From: Shinella sumterensis
Lineage (GTDB): Bacteria; Pseudomonadota; Alphaproteobacteria; Rhizobiales; Rhizobiaceae
Length of the DNA: 64,000 bases
NCBI RefSeq assembly: GCF_004514425.2
Contig: NZ_MYFN02000004.1
Location: 372,001-436,000 of the forward strand
Reading direction: 5' to 3'
The position numbers and the translations under genes are program-made. How positions within the stretch are numbered: the stretch's first letter is position 1; every line of letters starts with the position of its first letter. Below, piece after piece: positions 1 through 8,507 of this stretch. The notes under the pieces were generated by a model that saw nothing but the letters and a program-made list of their open reading frames with translations, was not told the origin of the DNA and did not search any database.

Positions 1-1233
1 GACTGGTTGAAGGCCGGCGGCGCCGCGGCCGCCAAGATCGGCCGGGCCGACAAGGTGACCGTCTATCTCGATGCGCCCGGCGTCACGGTCAGCGCGCGCA
101 ACGCCGCCGATTTCGCGCTCGGCATGCAGCTCGGCGCCTACAGCTTCGATACCTACAAGACCAAGAAGGGCGACGAAGACGAGGCGAAGCCCGGCAAGCC
201 GGTGAAGGTGACGCTCGTCACCGCCGCCGCCAGCGCCGCAAAGAAGGCCAGCGAGGTCTCCGACGCCGTCGCCGAGGGCGTCATCCTCGCCCGTGACCTC
301 GTCAACGAGCCGGCCAACGTGCTCGGCCCCGTCGAGTTCGCCGCCCGCGCCAAGGCGCTGGAGAAGCTCGGCGTCGCGGTGGATATCCTCACCGAGCGCG
401 AGATGAAGAAACTCGGCATGGCAGCACTTCTCGGTGTCGCGCAGGGCTCCGTGCGTCCGCCGCGCCTTGCGGTCATGCACTGGAAGGGCGGCAAGGAGAA
501 GGACCGTCCGATCGCCTTCATCGGCAAGGGCGTGGTGTTCGATACCGGCGGCATCTCCATCAAGCCGGCTGCCGGCATGGAGGACATGAAGGGCGACATG
601 GGCGGCGCGGCCGCCGTCATCGGCCTCATGCACACGCTTGCCGCGCGCAAGGCGAAGGCCAATGTCATCGGCATCATCGGCCTTGTGGAAAACATGCCCG
701 ACGGCAATGCGCAGCGCCCCGGCGATATCGTGACATCCATGTCGGGCCAGACCATCGAGGTCATCAACACGGATGCCGAGGGCCGGCTCGTGCTGTGCGA
801 TGCGCTCTGGTACTGCAACGAGACCTTCAAGCCGCAGTTCATGGTGAACCTCGCCACGCTGACCGGCGCCATCATGGTCGCGCTCGGCAGCCACCACGCG
901 GGCCTGTTCTCGAACGACGATACGCTCGCCACGCGCCTCACCGCGGCGGGTCTCGCCACCAACGAACGCCTGTGGCGCATGCCGCTCGGACGCGAATACG
1001 ACAAGATGATCGACAGCAAGTTCGCCGACATGAAGAACACCGGCGGCCGTTACGCGGGATCGATCACCGCCGCCCAGTTCCTCCAGCGCTTTGTCAAGGA
1101 CACGCCCTGGGCACATCTCGACATTGCCGGTACGGCGATGGGCTCTCCGACGGACGAGATCAACCAGTCCTGGGCCTCGGGCTTCGGCGTGCGGCTGCTC
1201 GATGAGCTCGTGCGCGCGAATTACGAGGGATGA
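1..1233 (+). CDS. pepA: Leucyl aminopeptidase (M17 family), 5'-truncated by window edge
   Basis: Cytosolic two-metal aminopeptidase that removes N-terminal residues from peptides. The frame is open from base 1, so the true start lies upstream; about 410 residues are visible of a usual ~500. The M17 catalytic domain is recognisable: the metal/substrate segment [13 protein letters not shown], a [10 protein letters not shown] stretch, and the family signature [10 protein letters not shown]. Only part of the N-terminal macro-like domain is present. The stop is followed after one base by the GTG start of holC, so the two are probably co-transcribed, as is usual in alphaproteobacteria. Identification is secure; only the start is missing. 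Confidence 0.97.
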   Translation, partial: DWLKAGGAAAAKIGRADKVTVYLDAPGVTVSARNAADFALGMQLGAYSFDTYKTKKGDEDEAKPGKPVKVTLVTAAASAAKKASEVSDAVAEGVILARDLVNEPANVLGPVEFAARAKALEKLGVAVDILTEREMKKLGMAALLGVAQGSVRPPRLAVMHWKGGKEKDRPIAFIGKGVVFDTGGISIKPAAGMEDMKGDMGGAAAVIGLMHTLAARKAKANVIGIIGLVENMPDGNAQRPGDIVTSMSGQTIEVINTDAEGRLVLCDALWYCNETFKPQFMVNLATLTGAIMVALGSHHAGLFSNDDTLATRLTAAGLATNERLWRMPLGREYDKMIDSKFADMKNTGGRYAGSITAAQFLQRFVKDTPWAHLDIAGTAMGSPTDEINQSWASGFGVRLLDELVRANYEG

Positions 1234-1234
1234 G

Positions 1235-1684
1235 GTGAGCGAGGTCCTCTTCTATCACCTGACCGAATCGAAGCTCGAGGATGCGCTGCCGCCGCTCCTC
1301 GACAAGAGCCTCGAGCGCGGCTGGCGCGTCGTCGTGCAGACCGGCGATGCCGAACGGCGCGACGCCATCGACACCCATCTGTGGACGTTCCGCGAGGACA
1401 GTTTCCTGCCGCACGGCACCGACGAGCAGGCTTTCGCCGCCGACCAGCCGGTGCTGGTGACGGCAACGCCCGACAATGCGAACGCCGCGAATGTGCGCTT
1501 CATCGTCGCCGGTGCGGTCCCGCCGCCGCTCGATGCCTATGAGCGCGTGATCTTCATGTTCGACGGCTACGACCAGGCGGAGGTCGAGACCGCGCGCGAG
1601 CACTGGAAGCGCCTGAAAGGCGAGGGCCACCAGCTCACCTACTGGCAGCAGGACACCGACGGGCGCTGGATGAAGAAGGCCTGA
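1235..1684 (+). CDS. holC: DNA polymerase III chi subunit
   Basis: Clamp-loader accessory subunit that links the replicase to single-stranded-DNA-binding protein. The 149-residue product (SEVLFYHLTESKLEDALPPLL at its start) matches the usual chi length of ~145-150. Conserved features include an early FYHL segment, a central WTF region followed by FLPHG, and a late VIFMFDGYD strand. I take the GTG one base after the pepA stop as start: the open frame runs further upstream, but only into an overlapping frame of pepA. Coupling to pepA fits the standard alphaproteobacterial order. Confidence 0.93.
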   Translation: MSEVLFYHLTESKLEDALPPLLDKSLERGWRVVVQTGDAERRDAIDTHLWTFREDSFLPHGTDEQAFAADQPVLVTATPDNANAANVRFIVAGAVPPPLDAYERVIFMFDGYDQAEVETAREHWKRLKGEGHQLTYWQQDTDGRWMKKA

Positions 1685-1727
1685 TAGGGCGATCGTCTGC
1701 GCTCTCGTCTTGCAAGTTCGGAATCAT

Positions 1728-1739
1728 GGGTATATACCC
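1728..1739. promoter_or_regulatory. Palindromic operator GGGTATATACCC before marR
   Basis: A perfect 12-base palindrome ends 5 bases before the marR start codon. An identical copy precedes the downstream MFS gene (2164-2175). The central TATA overlaps a plausible -10 (TATACC, 1733-1738) placed 17 bases after TTGCAA (1710-1715), so bound repressor would block RNA polymerase. I infer this to be the operator of the adjacent MarR protein. Confidence 0.8.
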
Positions 1740-1744
1740 GCGAA

Positions 1745-2146
1745 ATGAGCAAGGATCTCTGCCACTGCATTTTGCTGCGCAAGGCGTCGCGCAGGGTCTC
1801 GTCCTACTATGACGAGGCGCTGGCCCCGCTTGGCGTGAACATCGCCCAGTTCAGCCTTCTCCGGAACATCAACCGCATGGCGCCGGTATCGCTGACGGAT
1901 CTGGCCGCCCGGGTCGAACTCGACCGCTCGACCGTCGGCCGCAATGCCAAGGTGCTGGAGCGCATGGGGCTGGTGGAAATCCGACCCGGCAAGGATCAGC
2001 GCGAGGCGACGCTTCTGGTCAGCGCGCCGGGCAAGGCGATCCTGCTTGAAGGGGCGCCGCTCTGGGATCGCGCGCAGGCCGATATCGAAACCCGCCTGGG
2101 CGCGGATGGCGCCGGCCGGCTGCGGGATCTCCTCGCGGCGCTCTGA
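1745..2146 (+). CDS. MarR-family transcriptional regulator
   Basis: A 133-residue winged-helix regulator of the usual MarR size. Residues ~45-105 form the DNA-binding part (VSLTDLAARVELDRSTVGRNAKVLERMGLVEI, then a D-Q-R wing). Such proteins normally dimerise and repress their own gene plus a neighbouring exporter, with a small phenolic or drug-like ligand causing release. Here identical palindromes lie in front of this gene and of the MFS gene that starts 72 bases downstream, which supports that circuit. No Shine-Dalgarno precedes the ATG and the predicted transcription start falls almost on it, so the mRNA may be leaderless. The ligand is unknown. Confidence 0.92.
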   Translation: MSKDLCHCILLRKASRRVSSYYDEALAPLGVNIAQFSLLRNINRMAPVSLTDLAARVELDRSTVGRNAKVLERMGLVEIRPGKDQREATLLVSAPGKAILLEGAPLWDRAQADIETRLGADGAGRLRDLLAAL

Positions 2147-2163
2147 CTTTTTTGCTTTTAAAA

Positions 2164-2175
2164 GGGTATATACCC
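2164..2175. promoter_or_regulatory. Palindromic operator GGGTATATACCC before MFS gene
   Basis: This is the second exact copy of the 12-base palindrome, 18 bases after the marR stop and 43 bases before the MFS start. It again contains a TATACC that can serve as -10. Its presence between two same-strand genes indicates that the transporter has its own MarR-controlled promoter rather than relying only on readthrough. Confidence 0.8.
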
Positions 2176-2218
2176 GCAATTCCACCGCGACGCCGGTGCT
2201 GACGAAAGGGACGTGACG

Positions 2219-3511
2219 ATGGTTTCGGCAAATGTCGCCAGATGGATGGCGGCCAGGAATGTGCACTATGGCTGGGTGGTGGCCGCGACCACCTTCCTCA
2301 CCATGCTGGCGACGGCCGGCGCCATGGGCTCGGCGGGCGTGATGATCCAGCCGCTGCACCAGGAATTCGGCTGGGACATCGCCGACATCTCCTCGGCCAT
2401 GGCCGTTCGGCTCGTGCTCTTCGGTCTGCTCGGCCCCTTCGCAGCCGCCTTCATGAACCATTTCGGCATCCGTCAGGTGGTGGCGGCGGCCCTGTCGCTC
2501 ATCATGGGCGGCATCGTCCTGTCCTTCTTCATGACCGCGGTCTGGCAATTGCTGCTGCTGTGGGGCGTCGTCATCGGCGTCGGCACGGGCATGACGGCGC
2601 TGGTGCTCGGCGCGACCGTCGCCACCCGCTGGTTCTCCAAGCGCCGCGGCCTCGTCGTCGGCCTGATGACGGCGAGCAACGCGACGGGCCAGCTCGTCTT
2701 CCTGCCACTGCTCGCCGCCCTCACGGAAGCCTATGGCTGGCGCACGGCGCTCACGCTCTCCGTCGCCGTCATCGCCACCGCGATGGTGCTCGTCCTTCTC
2801 ATGATGCGCGATCACCCGGCCGATGTCGGTCTTCCTGCCTATGGCGAAACGGCGGTCGTCGCGCCGCCGAGGCAGGATCACAAGCTTGGCGCCACGCTGC
2901 TCGCACCGCTCGTCACGTTGAAGAGCGTCTCCGGCAATCCGGTGTTCTGGGTGCTGTTCGGCACGTTCTTCGTCTGCGGCCTCTCGACCAACGGCCTGAT
3001 CCAGACGCACTGGATCTCGATCTGCGGCGATTTCGGCATGGCGGCCGTCACGGCGGCAAGCACGCTCGCCGTCATCGGCGTGTTCGATTTCTTCGGCACC
3101 GTCTTCGCCGGCTGGCTGTCGGATCGCTACGACAACCGCGTCCTGCTGTTCTGGTTCTACGGCCTGCGCGGCCTGTCGCTGCTTTATCTGTCCATCTCGG
3201 GCTTCAGCTTCGTGGAACTGTCGGTCTTCGCCGTGTTCTACGGCCTCGACTGGGTCGCCACGGTGCCGCCGACGGTCAAGCTGGCGGCCGAGAATTTCGG
3301 CCGCGAGAAGGCCGGCCTGGTGTTCGGCTGGGTCTTCGCCGGCCACCAGCTCGGCGCGGCCACTGCCGCCTTCGGCGCCGGCTACCTCAAGAGCGACTTT
3401 AACACCTACATGCCGGCGCTGCAGATCGCGGGGCTGATGTGCATCCTCGCCGCGCTGTCGGTCATGCTGCTCAAGCGCCCCCAGCCGCGCCCGCTCGCCG
3501 CACAGGCCTGA
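2219..3511 (+). CDS. MFS transporter (monocarboxylate/oxalate-formate-like)
   Basis: An inner-membrane secondary transporter of 430 residues with about 12 hydrophobic segments in two halves separated by a hydrophilic loop near residues 205-225. The N-terminal HYGWVVAATTF segment and the FGWD motif after the first loop resemble the MCT/oxalate-formate antiporter branch. ATG at 2219 is preferred over GTG at 2213 because GAAAGGG lies ~9 bases upstream. It follows a MarR gene and carries the same operator, so it is probably induced by the compound sensed by MarR. Substrate and direction of transport cannot be read from sequence. Confidence 0.88.
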   Translation: MVSANVARWMAARNVHYGWVVAATTFLTMLATAGAMGSAGVMIQPLHQEFGWDIADISSAMAVRLVLFGLLGPFAAAFMNHFGIRQVVAAALSLIMGGIVLSFFMTAVWQLLLLWGVVIGVGTGMTALVLGATVATRWFSKRRGLVVGLMTASNATGQLVFLPLLAALTEAYGWRTALTLSVAVIATAMVLVLLMMRDHPADVGLPAYGETAVVAPPRQDHKLGATLLAPLVTLKSVSGNPVFWVLFGTFFVCGLSTNGLIQTHWISICGDFGMAAVTAASTLAVIGVFDFFGTVFAGWLSDRYDNRVLLFWFYGLRGLSLLYLSISGFSFVELSVFAVFYGLDWVATVPPTVKLAAENFGREKAGLVFGWVFAGHQLGAATAAFGAGYLKSDFNTYMPALQIAGLMCILAALSVMLLKRPQPRPLAAQA

Positions 3512-3516
3512 ACGAC

Positions 3517-3542
3517 AAAAGGCCCGCCGAAGCGGGCCTTTT
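3517..3542. terminator. Bidirectional intrinsic terminator
   Basis: Arms GGCCCGC (3521-3527) and GCGGGCC (3532-3538) flank a four-base loop, with four A's on the left and four T's on the right. It can terminate both the MFS gene and the convergent dehydrogenase gene. Confidence 0.85.
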
Positions 3543-3543
3543 C

Positions 3544-4470
3544 TCAATCGTGAAAAGCGTCGACGAACTTGCGCCGCCCCAGCATGAAGGCGTCCGCCAC
3601 GTGGCGCAGCGGCGCCAGGTCGACATCCGACCGTCCCGCCTTGATGATTTCCGCAAACCGCTTGTAGAGCATCGGATATTCCTGCTCCGGCTCGTCATGC
3701 GTGAGCGTGCCGTCGATGGAAAGCTTTGCGCCGCCTTCCGACAGCACCATCTCGCCGGCCTCGGTCTGGGCCACGATGTCCCAGCTCTGCTTGCCGGTCT
3801 GGCGCCAGTCGAACGCGGCCTTGAGGTCGAGGCCCTTCGCGTCGGTGAAGGTGATGGCGGCGGCGATCGGCGCGTCGCGGTTCTCAGGGAATTCCAGCGT
3901 GGCCTCGGTGATGAAGACCGGCCGCGGCAGGATGTGGGTGACGATCGATAGCGCGTTGATGCCGGGATCGAACACGCCCAGGCCGCCCGCCTGCCAGATC
4001 CAGTCCTGGTTCGGGTGCCAGTGGCGCACGTCTTCCTTCCAGATCACCTGCATGGAGCGGATCGTCGTGGCGGACAGGAAGCGCTTTGCGGCCTCCACGG
4101 CCGGCGCATAGCGCGAATGCCAGCTGGCGAAGAGGGAAAGCCCCTTGGAGGCTGCCAGCGCCTCCAGATCGGCCACTTCCGAAAGCGTCGCGCCCGGCGG
4201 CTTTTCCAGGAAGACGTGCTTGCCGGCCGAAAGCGCCTTTTCGGCAGCCTCGTAGCGGTATTGCGGCGGCATGCAGAGCGACACGGCGTCGATAGCGGGC
4301 ACGGCCGCAAGCATCTCGTCGATCGATTTGAAATTGTCGATGCCGTCGACCACGCCATGCCGGCTTGCGGCGGCGATCAGCGTGTAATCGCCATTCTTGG
4401 CGACGGCCGGAAGATGCTGGTCGCGCACGATCTTGCCGACGCCGACGATTGCGAGATTGATCGGTGCCAT
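3544..4470 (-). CDS. Gfo/Idh/MocA-family oxidoreductase, galactose 1-dehydrogenase-like
   Basis: A 308-residue NAD(P)-dependent sugar dehydrogenase. The N-terminal Rossmann motif reads IVGVGKIVRDQHLPA. The conserved EKP motif (FLEKPPGATLSEV) is followed by the alpha/beta C-terminal domain with WHSRYAPAV and DPGINALS; the last carries the Asp-Pro-Gly-Ile-Asn segment typical of this group. I chose the MAPINLAIVG start because GGTGGAG precedes it. Overall pattern resembles rhizobial D-galactose 1-dehydrogenases, but the exact sugar is inferred. It is monocistronic, ending in a terminator shared with the MFS gene, and divergent from the TRAP permease genes. Confidence 0.85.
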   Translation of the reverse strand: MAPINLAIVGVGKIVRDQHLPAVAKNGDYTLIAAASRHGVVDGIDNFKSIDEMLAAVPAIDAVSLCMPPQYRYEAAEKALSAGKHVFLEKPPGATLSEVADLEALAASKGLSLFASWHSRYAPAVEAAKRFLSATTIRSMQVIWKEDVRHWHPNQDWIWQAGGLGVFDPGINALSIVTHILPRPVFITEATLEFPENRDAPIAAAITFTDAKGLDLKAAFDWRQTGKQSWDIVAQTEAGEMVLSEGGAKLSIDGTLTHDEPEQEYPMLYKRFAEIIKAGRSDVDLAPLRHVADAFMLGRRKFVDAFHD

Positions 4471-4718
4471 GTCTCCACCCTCATTTGTATGATGATTGCG
4501 CCGCTGTTTTAGCAGAACCCTTTGCCGCGGCAAGGCATCATCGTGGCGATAACTGCCTATTCCTTATGCACCACGTCTGCGGCCCGCCGCGCGGCATTCG
4601 TCTTTTGTCTAATAAGGGTGGTGCCGGTCCGGTTTCTGACTTGCAAGCGTCGATGAAATTGGCACTCTGGCCAGGCTGGGCACCATAGAAAAAGAACGCC
4701 ACGCGGGGAGGAATATTC

Positions 4719-5294
4719 ATGAAGACACTGCTGGTTTTCAGCCGGCTGATCGATGCTGTCACGGAAAGTGTCGGCAAGGCGGTCGGCTGGCTCATCCTGG
4801 TTGCCGTACTCGTCAGCGCCGGCAATGCCGTCGTCCGCAAGGCATTCAACATATCGTCGAACGCCTGGCTCGAGGCGCAGTGGTATCTGTTCGGTGGCGC
4901 CTTCATGCTGGCCGCCGCCTATACGCTGGCGCAGAACGAGCACATCCGCATCGACGTGGTCTACGGCAAGTTCTCCCGCCGGGTGCAGCACTGGATCGAC
5001 CTGCTCGGCCATTGCCTGTTCCTGATGCCCTTCGTGCTTTTGATGATCTACTACCTCGTGCCCTACGTGCTGATGTCCTATCGCTCGGGCGAGGGCTCCT
5101 CCAGCGCCGGCGGCCTCATCGTCTGGCCCGCCAAGGCCATCCTGCTTGCCGGCTTCCTGCTTCTGGCCGCCCAGGGCGTTTCGGAGATCATCAAGAAGAT
5201 CGCGATCATGCGCGGTGACATGGACGATCCCACCCCCTACGTGCCGACGCACGCGCCGCTCGATACGGCCGTGGCTGGGGAGAAGGGCGCATGA
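4719..5294 (+). CDS. dctQ: TRAP transporter small permease (DctQ family)
   Basis: A 191-residue inner-membrane subunit with four predicted transmembrane segments (around residues 20-40, 55-75, 100-122 and 140-160). It pairs with the large permease to import organic acids using an ion gradient. Typical DctQ features are the WLEAQWYLFGGAFMLAAAYTL segment in helix 2 and HIRIDV immediately after it. GGGAGGA lies just upstream of the ATG. The gene overlaps the following large permease by 4 bases (ATGA), indicating translational coupling. Confidence 0.93.
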   Translation: MKTLLVFSRLIDAVTESVGKAVGWLILVAVLVSAGNAVVRKAFNISSNAWLEAQWYLFGGAFMLAAAYTLAQNEHIRIDVVYGKFSRRVQHWIDLLGHCLFLMPFVLLMIYYLVPYVLMSYRSGEGSSSAGGLIVWPAKAILLAGFLLLAAQGVSEIIKKIAIMRGDMDDPTPYVPTHAPLDTAVAGEKGA

Positions 5295-7087
5295 TCGAGT
5301 TCATCGCTGACAACCTCGCACCGATCATGTTCGTGTCGCTGATCGTGTTCCTCCTGCTCGGCTATCCCGTGGCCTTCTCGCTGGCGGCAAACGGTCTGCT
5401 CTTCTTCGTCATCGGCGTGGAACTCGCGCCGCTCTCCGATTCGATCAACCTCTCCTGGCCGCTGCTGAACGCGATGCCGGAACGGCTATGGGGGGTGATG
5501 TCGAACGACACATTGCTCGCCATCCCCTTCTTTACCTTCATGGGCATCGTGCTCGAACGGTCCGGCATGGCCGAGGACCTGCTCGACACGATCGGCCAGC
5601 TCTTCGGGCCGATTCGCGGCGGCCTGGCCTATGCGGTCATCTTCGTCGGCGCGCTGCTGGCGGCCACCACCGGCGTCGTCGCCGCCTCGGTCATCGCCAT
5701 GGGCCTCATCTCGCTGCCCATCATGCTGCGCTACGGCTATGACCGGTCGATCGCCTCGGGCGTCATTGCCGCCTCGGGCACGCTCGCCCAGATCATCCCG
5801 CCGTCGCTCGTGCTGATCGTTCTGGCCGACCAGCTCGGCCGCTCCGTCGGCGACATGTATGCAGGCGCGCTGATTCCCGGCCTGGTCCTGACCGGGCTCT
5901 ACATGCTCTACATCCTGATCATGACGTTCCTGAAGCGGGACTCCATGCCGGCGCTCCCGCTGGAGGCGCGGTCGCTCGGGTCGGGCGTCACCTCGCTGAT
6001 CGTCGCGCTCGCCGTGGCGGCCGGCATCGCCTATGCCGCACATGTCTATCTCTACCCGACGCATGGCGAGAATGCCGATATCCTCGGCGGCACGGTCGGC
6101 GTCATCTTCATCTATATCGTGGCGCTGGCCGACAAGGGCCTGAACATCAACATGATGTCGCGGCTCGCCCAGCAGGTTATCATCGTGCTGATCCCGCCGC
6201 TGGCGCTGATCTTCCTGGTGCTCGGCACCATCTTCCTCGGCATCGCCACGCCCACGGAAGGCGGCGCCATGGGTGCGGTCGGCGCGCTCGTCATGGCGGC
6301 GGCGAAAGGCCGGCTCAACCTGGACGTCATGCGCTCGGCGCTTGCCGCCACCACGCGCCTCTCGTCCTTCGTGCTGTTCATCCTCATCGGCGCGCGCGTC
6401 TTCTCGCTCACCTTCTACGGCGTGAACGGGCACCTGTGGGTCGAGCACCTGCTGGTCTCGATGCCGGGCGGCGAGACGGGCTTCCTGATCGCGGTGAACG
6501 TTCTGGTCTTCTTCCTGGCGTTCTTCCTCGATTTCTTCGAGCTCGCCTTCATCATCGTGCCGCTGCTCGCACCCGCCGCCGACAGGCTCGGCATCGACCT
6601 CATCTGGTTCGGCGTGCTGCTCGGCATCAACATGCAGACGAGCTTCATGCATCCGCCCTTCGGCTTCGCGCTCTTCTACCTCCGCTCGGTCGCCGCCAAG
6701 ATTCCCTATCTCGACAAGGTCACCGGCAAGCGCATGGAGCCGGTCACCACGGGCCAGATCTACTGGGGCGCGGTCCCCTTCGTCGGCATCCAGATCCTGA
6801 TGGTGGCGCTGACCATCATGTTCCCCGGCATGGTCATGCACTACAAGGGTGATGGCAGCGGCGTCGATCCCGCCACGATCAAGATCGAGGTCCCCGGCTT
6901 CGGCGGCAGCGGCGGCGGTCTCGGCCTGCCGGACAATGGCGGCGGCCTCGGCTTGCCCGGCGGCCTGCAACTGCCCGCCGGAAACCCGCTGGACGGCGGC
7001 GGTGCGCAGCAGCCGGCCGAAGGCGGCCAGCAAGGCACCGGACAGAAACCCGCCACCGATCTCTCCAGCCCGCCGTCGTTCAATTGA
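5291..7087 (+). CDS. dctM: TRAP transporter large permease (DctM family), extended form
   Basis: This is the transport-catalysing membrane subunit. At 598 residues it is far longer than the common ~430-residue DctM. Early motifs such as IPFFTFMG, ATTGVVAASVIAMG and SGTLAQIIPPSLVLI are canonical. The extra length comes from an inserted membrane region around residues 225-300 (YAAHVYLYPTHGENADILGG onward) and a Gly/Pro/Gln-rich C-terminal tail from about residue 533, with GGGLGLP occurring twice. Long forms of this kind are known for the keto-acid and dicarboxylate branch. It overlaps dctQ by 4 bases and ends before a strong terminator. Confidence 0.93.
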   Translation: MIEFIADNLAPIMFVSLIVFLLLGYPVAFSLAANGLLFFVIGVELAPLSDSINLSWPLLNAMPERLWGVMSNDTLLAIPFFTFMGIVLERSGMAEDLLDTIGQLFGPIRGGLAYAVIFVGALLAATTGVVAASVIAMGLISLPIMLRYGYDRSIASGVIAASGTLAQIIPPSLVLIVLADQLGRSVGDMYAGALIPGLVLTGLYMLYILIMTFLKRDSMPALPLEARSLGSGVTSLIVALAVAAGIAYAAHVYLYPTHGENADILGGTVGVIFIYIVALADKGLNINMMSRLAQQVIIVLIPPLALIFLVLGTIFLGIATPTEGGAMGAVGALVMAAAKGRLNLDVMRSALAATTRLSSFVLFILIGARVFSLTFYGVNGHLWVEHLLVSMPGGETGFLIAVNVLVFFLAFFLDFFELAFIIVPLLAPAADRLGIDLIWFGVLLGINMQTSFMHPPFGFALFYLRSVAAKIPYLDKVTGKRMEPVTTGQIYWGAVPFVGIQILMVALTIMFPGMVMHYKGDGSGVDPATIKIEVPGFGGSGGGLGLPDNGGGLGLPGGLQLPAGNPLDGGGAQQPAEGGQQGTGQKPATDLSSPPSFN

Positions 7088-7153
7088 CGGGGGGCGGCAG
7101 CCGGATGGGCACCGCAAAGCGCTGCCCATCCGGCGACACTCAAACAAAAAACG

Positions 7154-7185
7154 AAAACCCCGGAGCGTCGCCGCTCCGGGGTTTT
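7154..7185. terminator. Bidirectional intrinsic terminator between TRAP genes
   Basis: A 13-base-pair stem (7154-7166 with 7173-7185) has a six-base loop, ending in TTTT on the right and beginning AAAA on the left. It serves dctM and the convergent binding-protein gene. Confidence 0.92.
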
Positions 7186-7209
7186 CCATGTTTCGTTCCG
7201 ACGTGCTGA

Positions 7210-8397
<1,188 letters not shown>

Positions 8398-8431
8398 TCA
8401 AGCGAAGATAGGGCAGGATAAATCCCCCTCG

Positions 8432-8448
8432 CTACGACTTTCGTCTTA
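8432..8448. promoter_or_regulatory. 17-base motif upstream of TRAP binding-protein gene
   Basis: CTACGACTTTCGTCTTA, with an internal inverted repeat ACGA-CTT-TCGT, lies 116 bases upstream of the takP-like start. The identical 17-mer occurs once more at 59598-59614. The inverted repeat suggests a response-regulator binding site, but this is inference; about 0.2 chance pairs of 17-mers would be expected in a window this size. Confidence 0.45.
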
Positions 8449-8507
8449 GAGGATGGCGCGCGCGACACGCTGGTTTTGCGGGCGTTGTGCCGGGCCGGCC
8501 GGGCTGG

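Noticed and set aside
1724-3547. Long minus-strand ORFs such as 607 aa here, and others at 5486-7318, 8487-11024, 42880-44481 and 50140-51891
   Set aside because: They lie antisense to well-supported genes and have low-complexity Arg/Ala/Gly/Glu-rich translations, a known artefact of high-GC codon use.
4655-4720. RpoN (-24/-12) promoter before dctQ from TGGCAC
   Set aside because: No GC-containing -12 element (TTGC) follows at the needed spacing.
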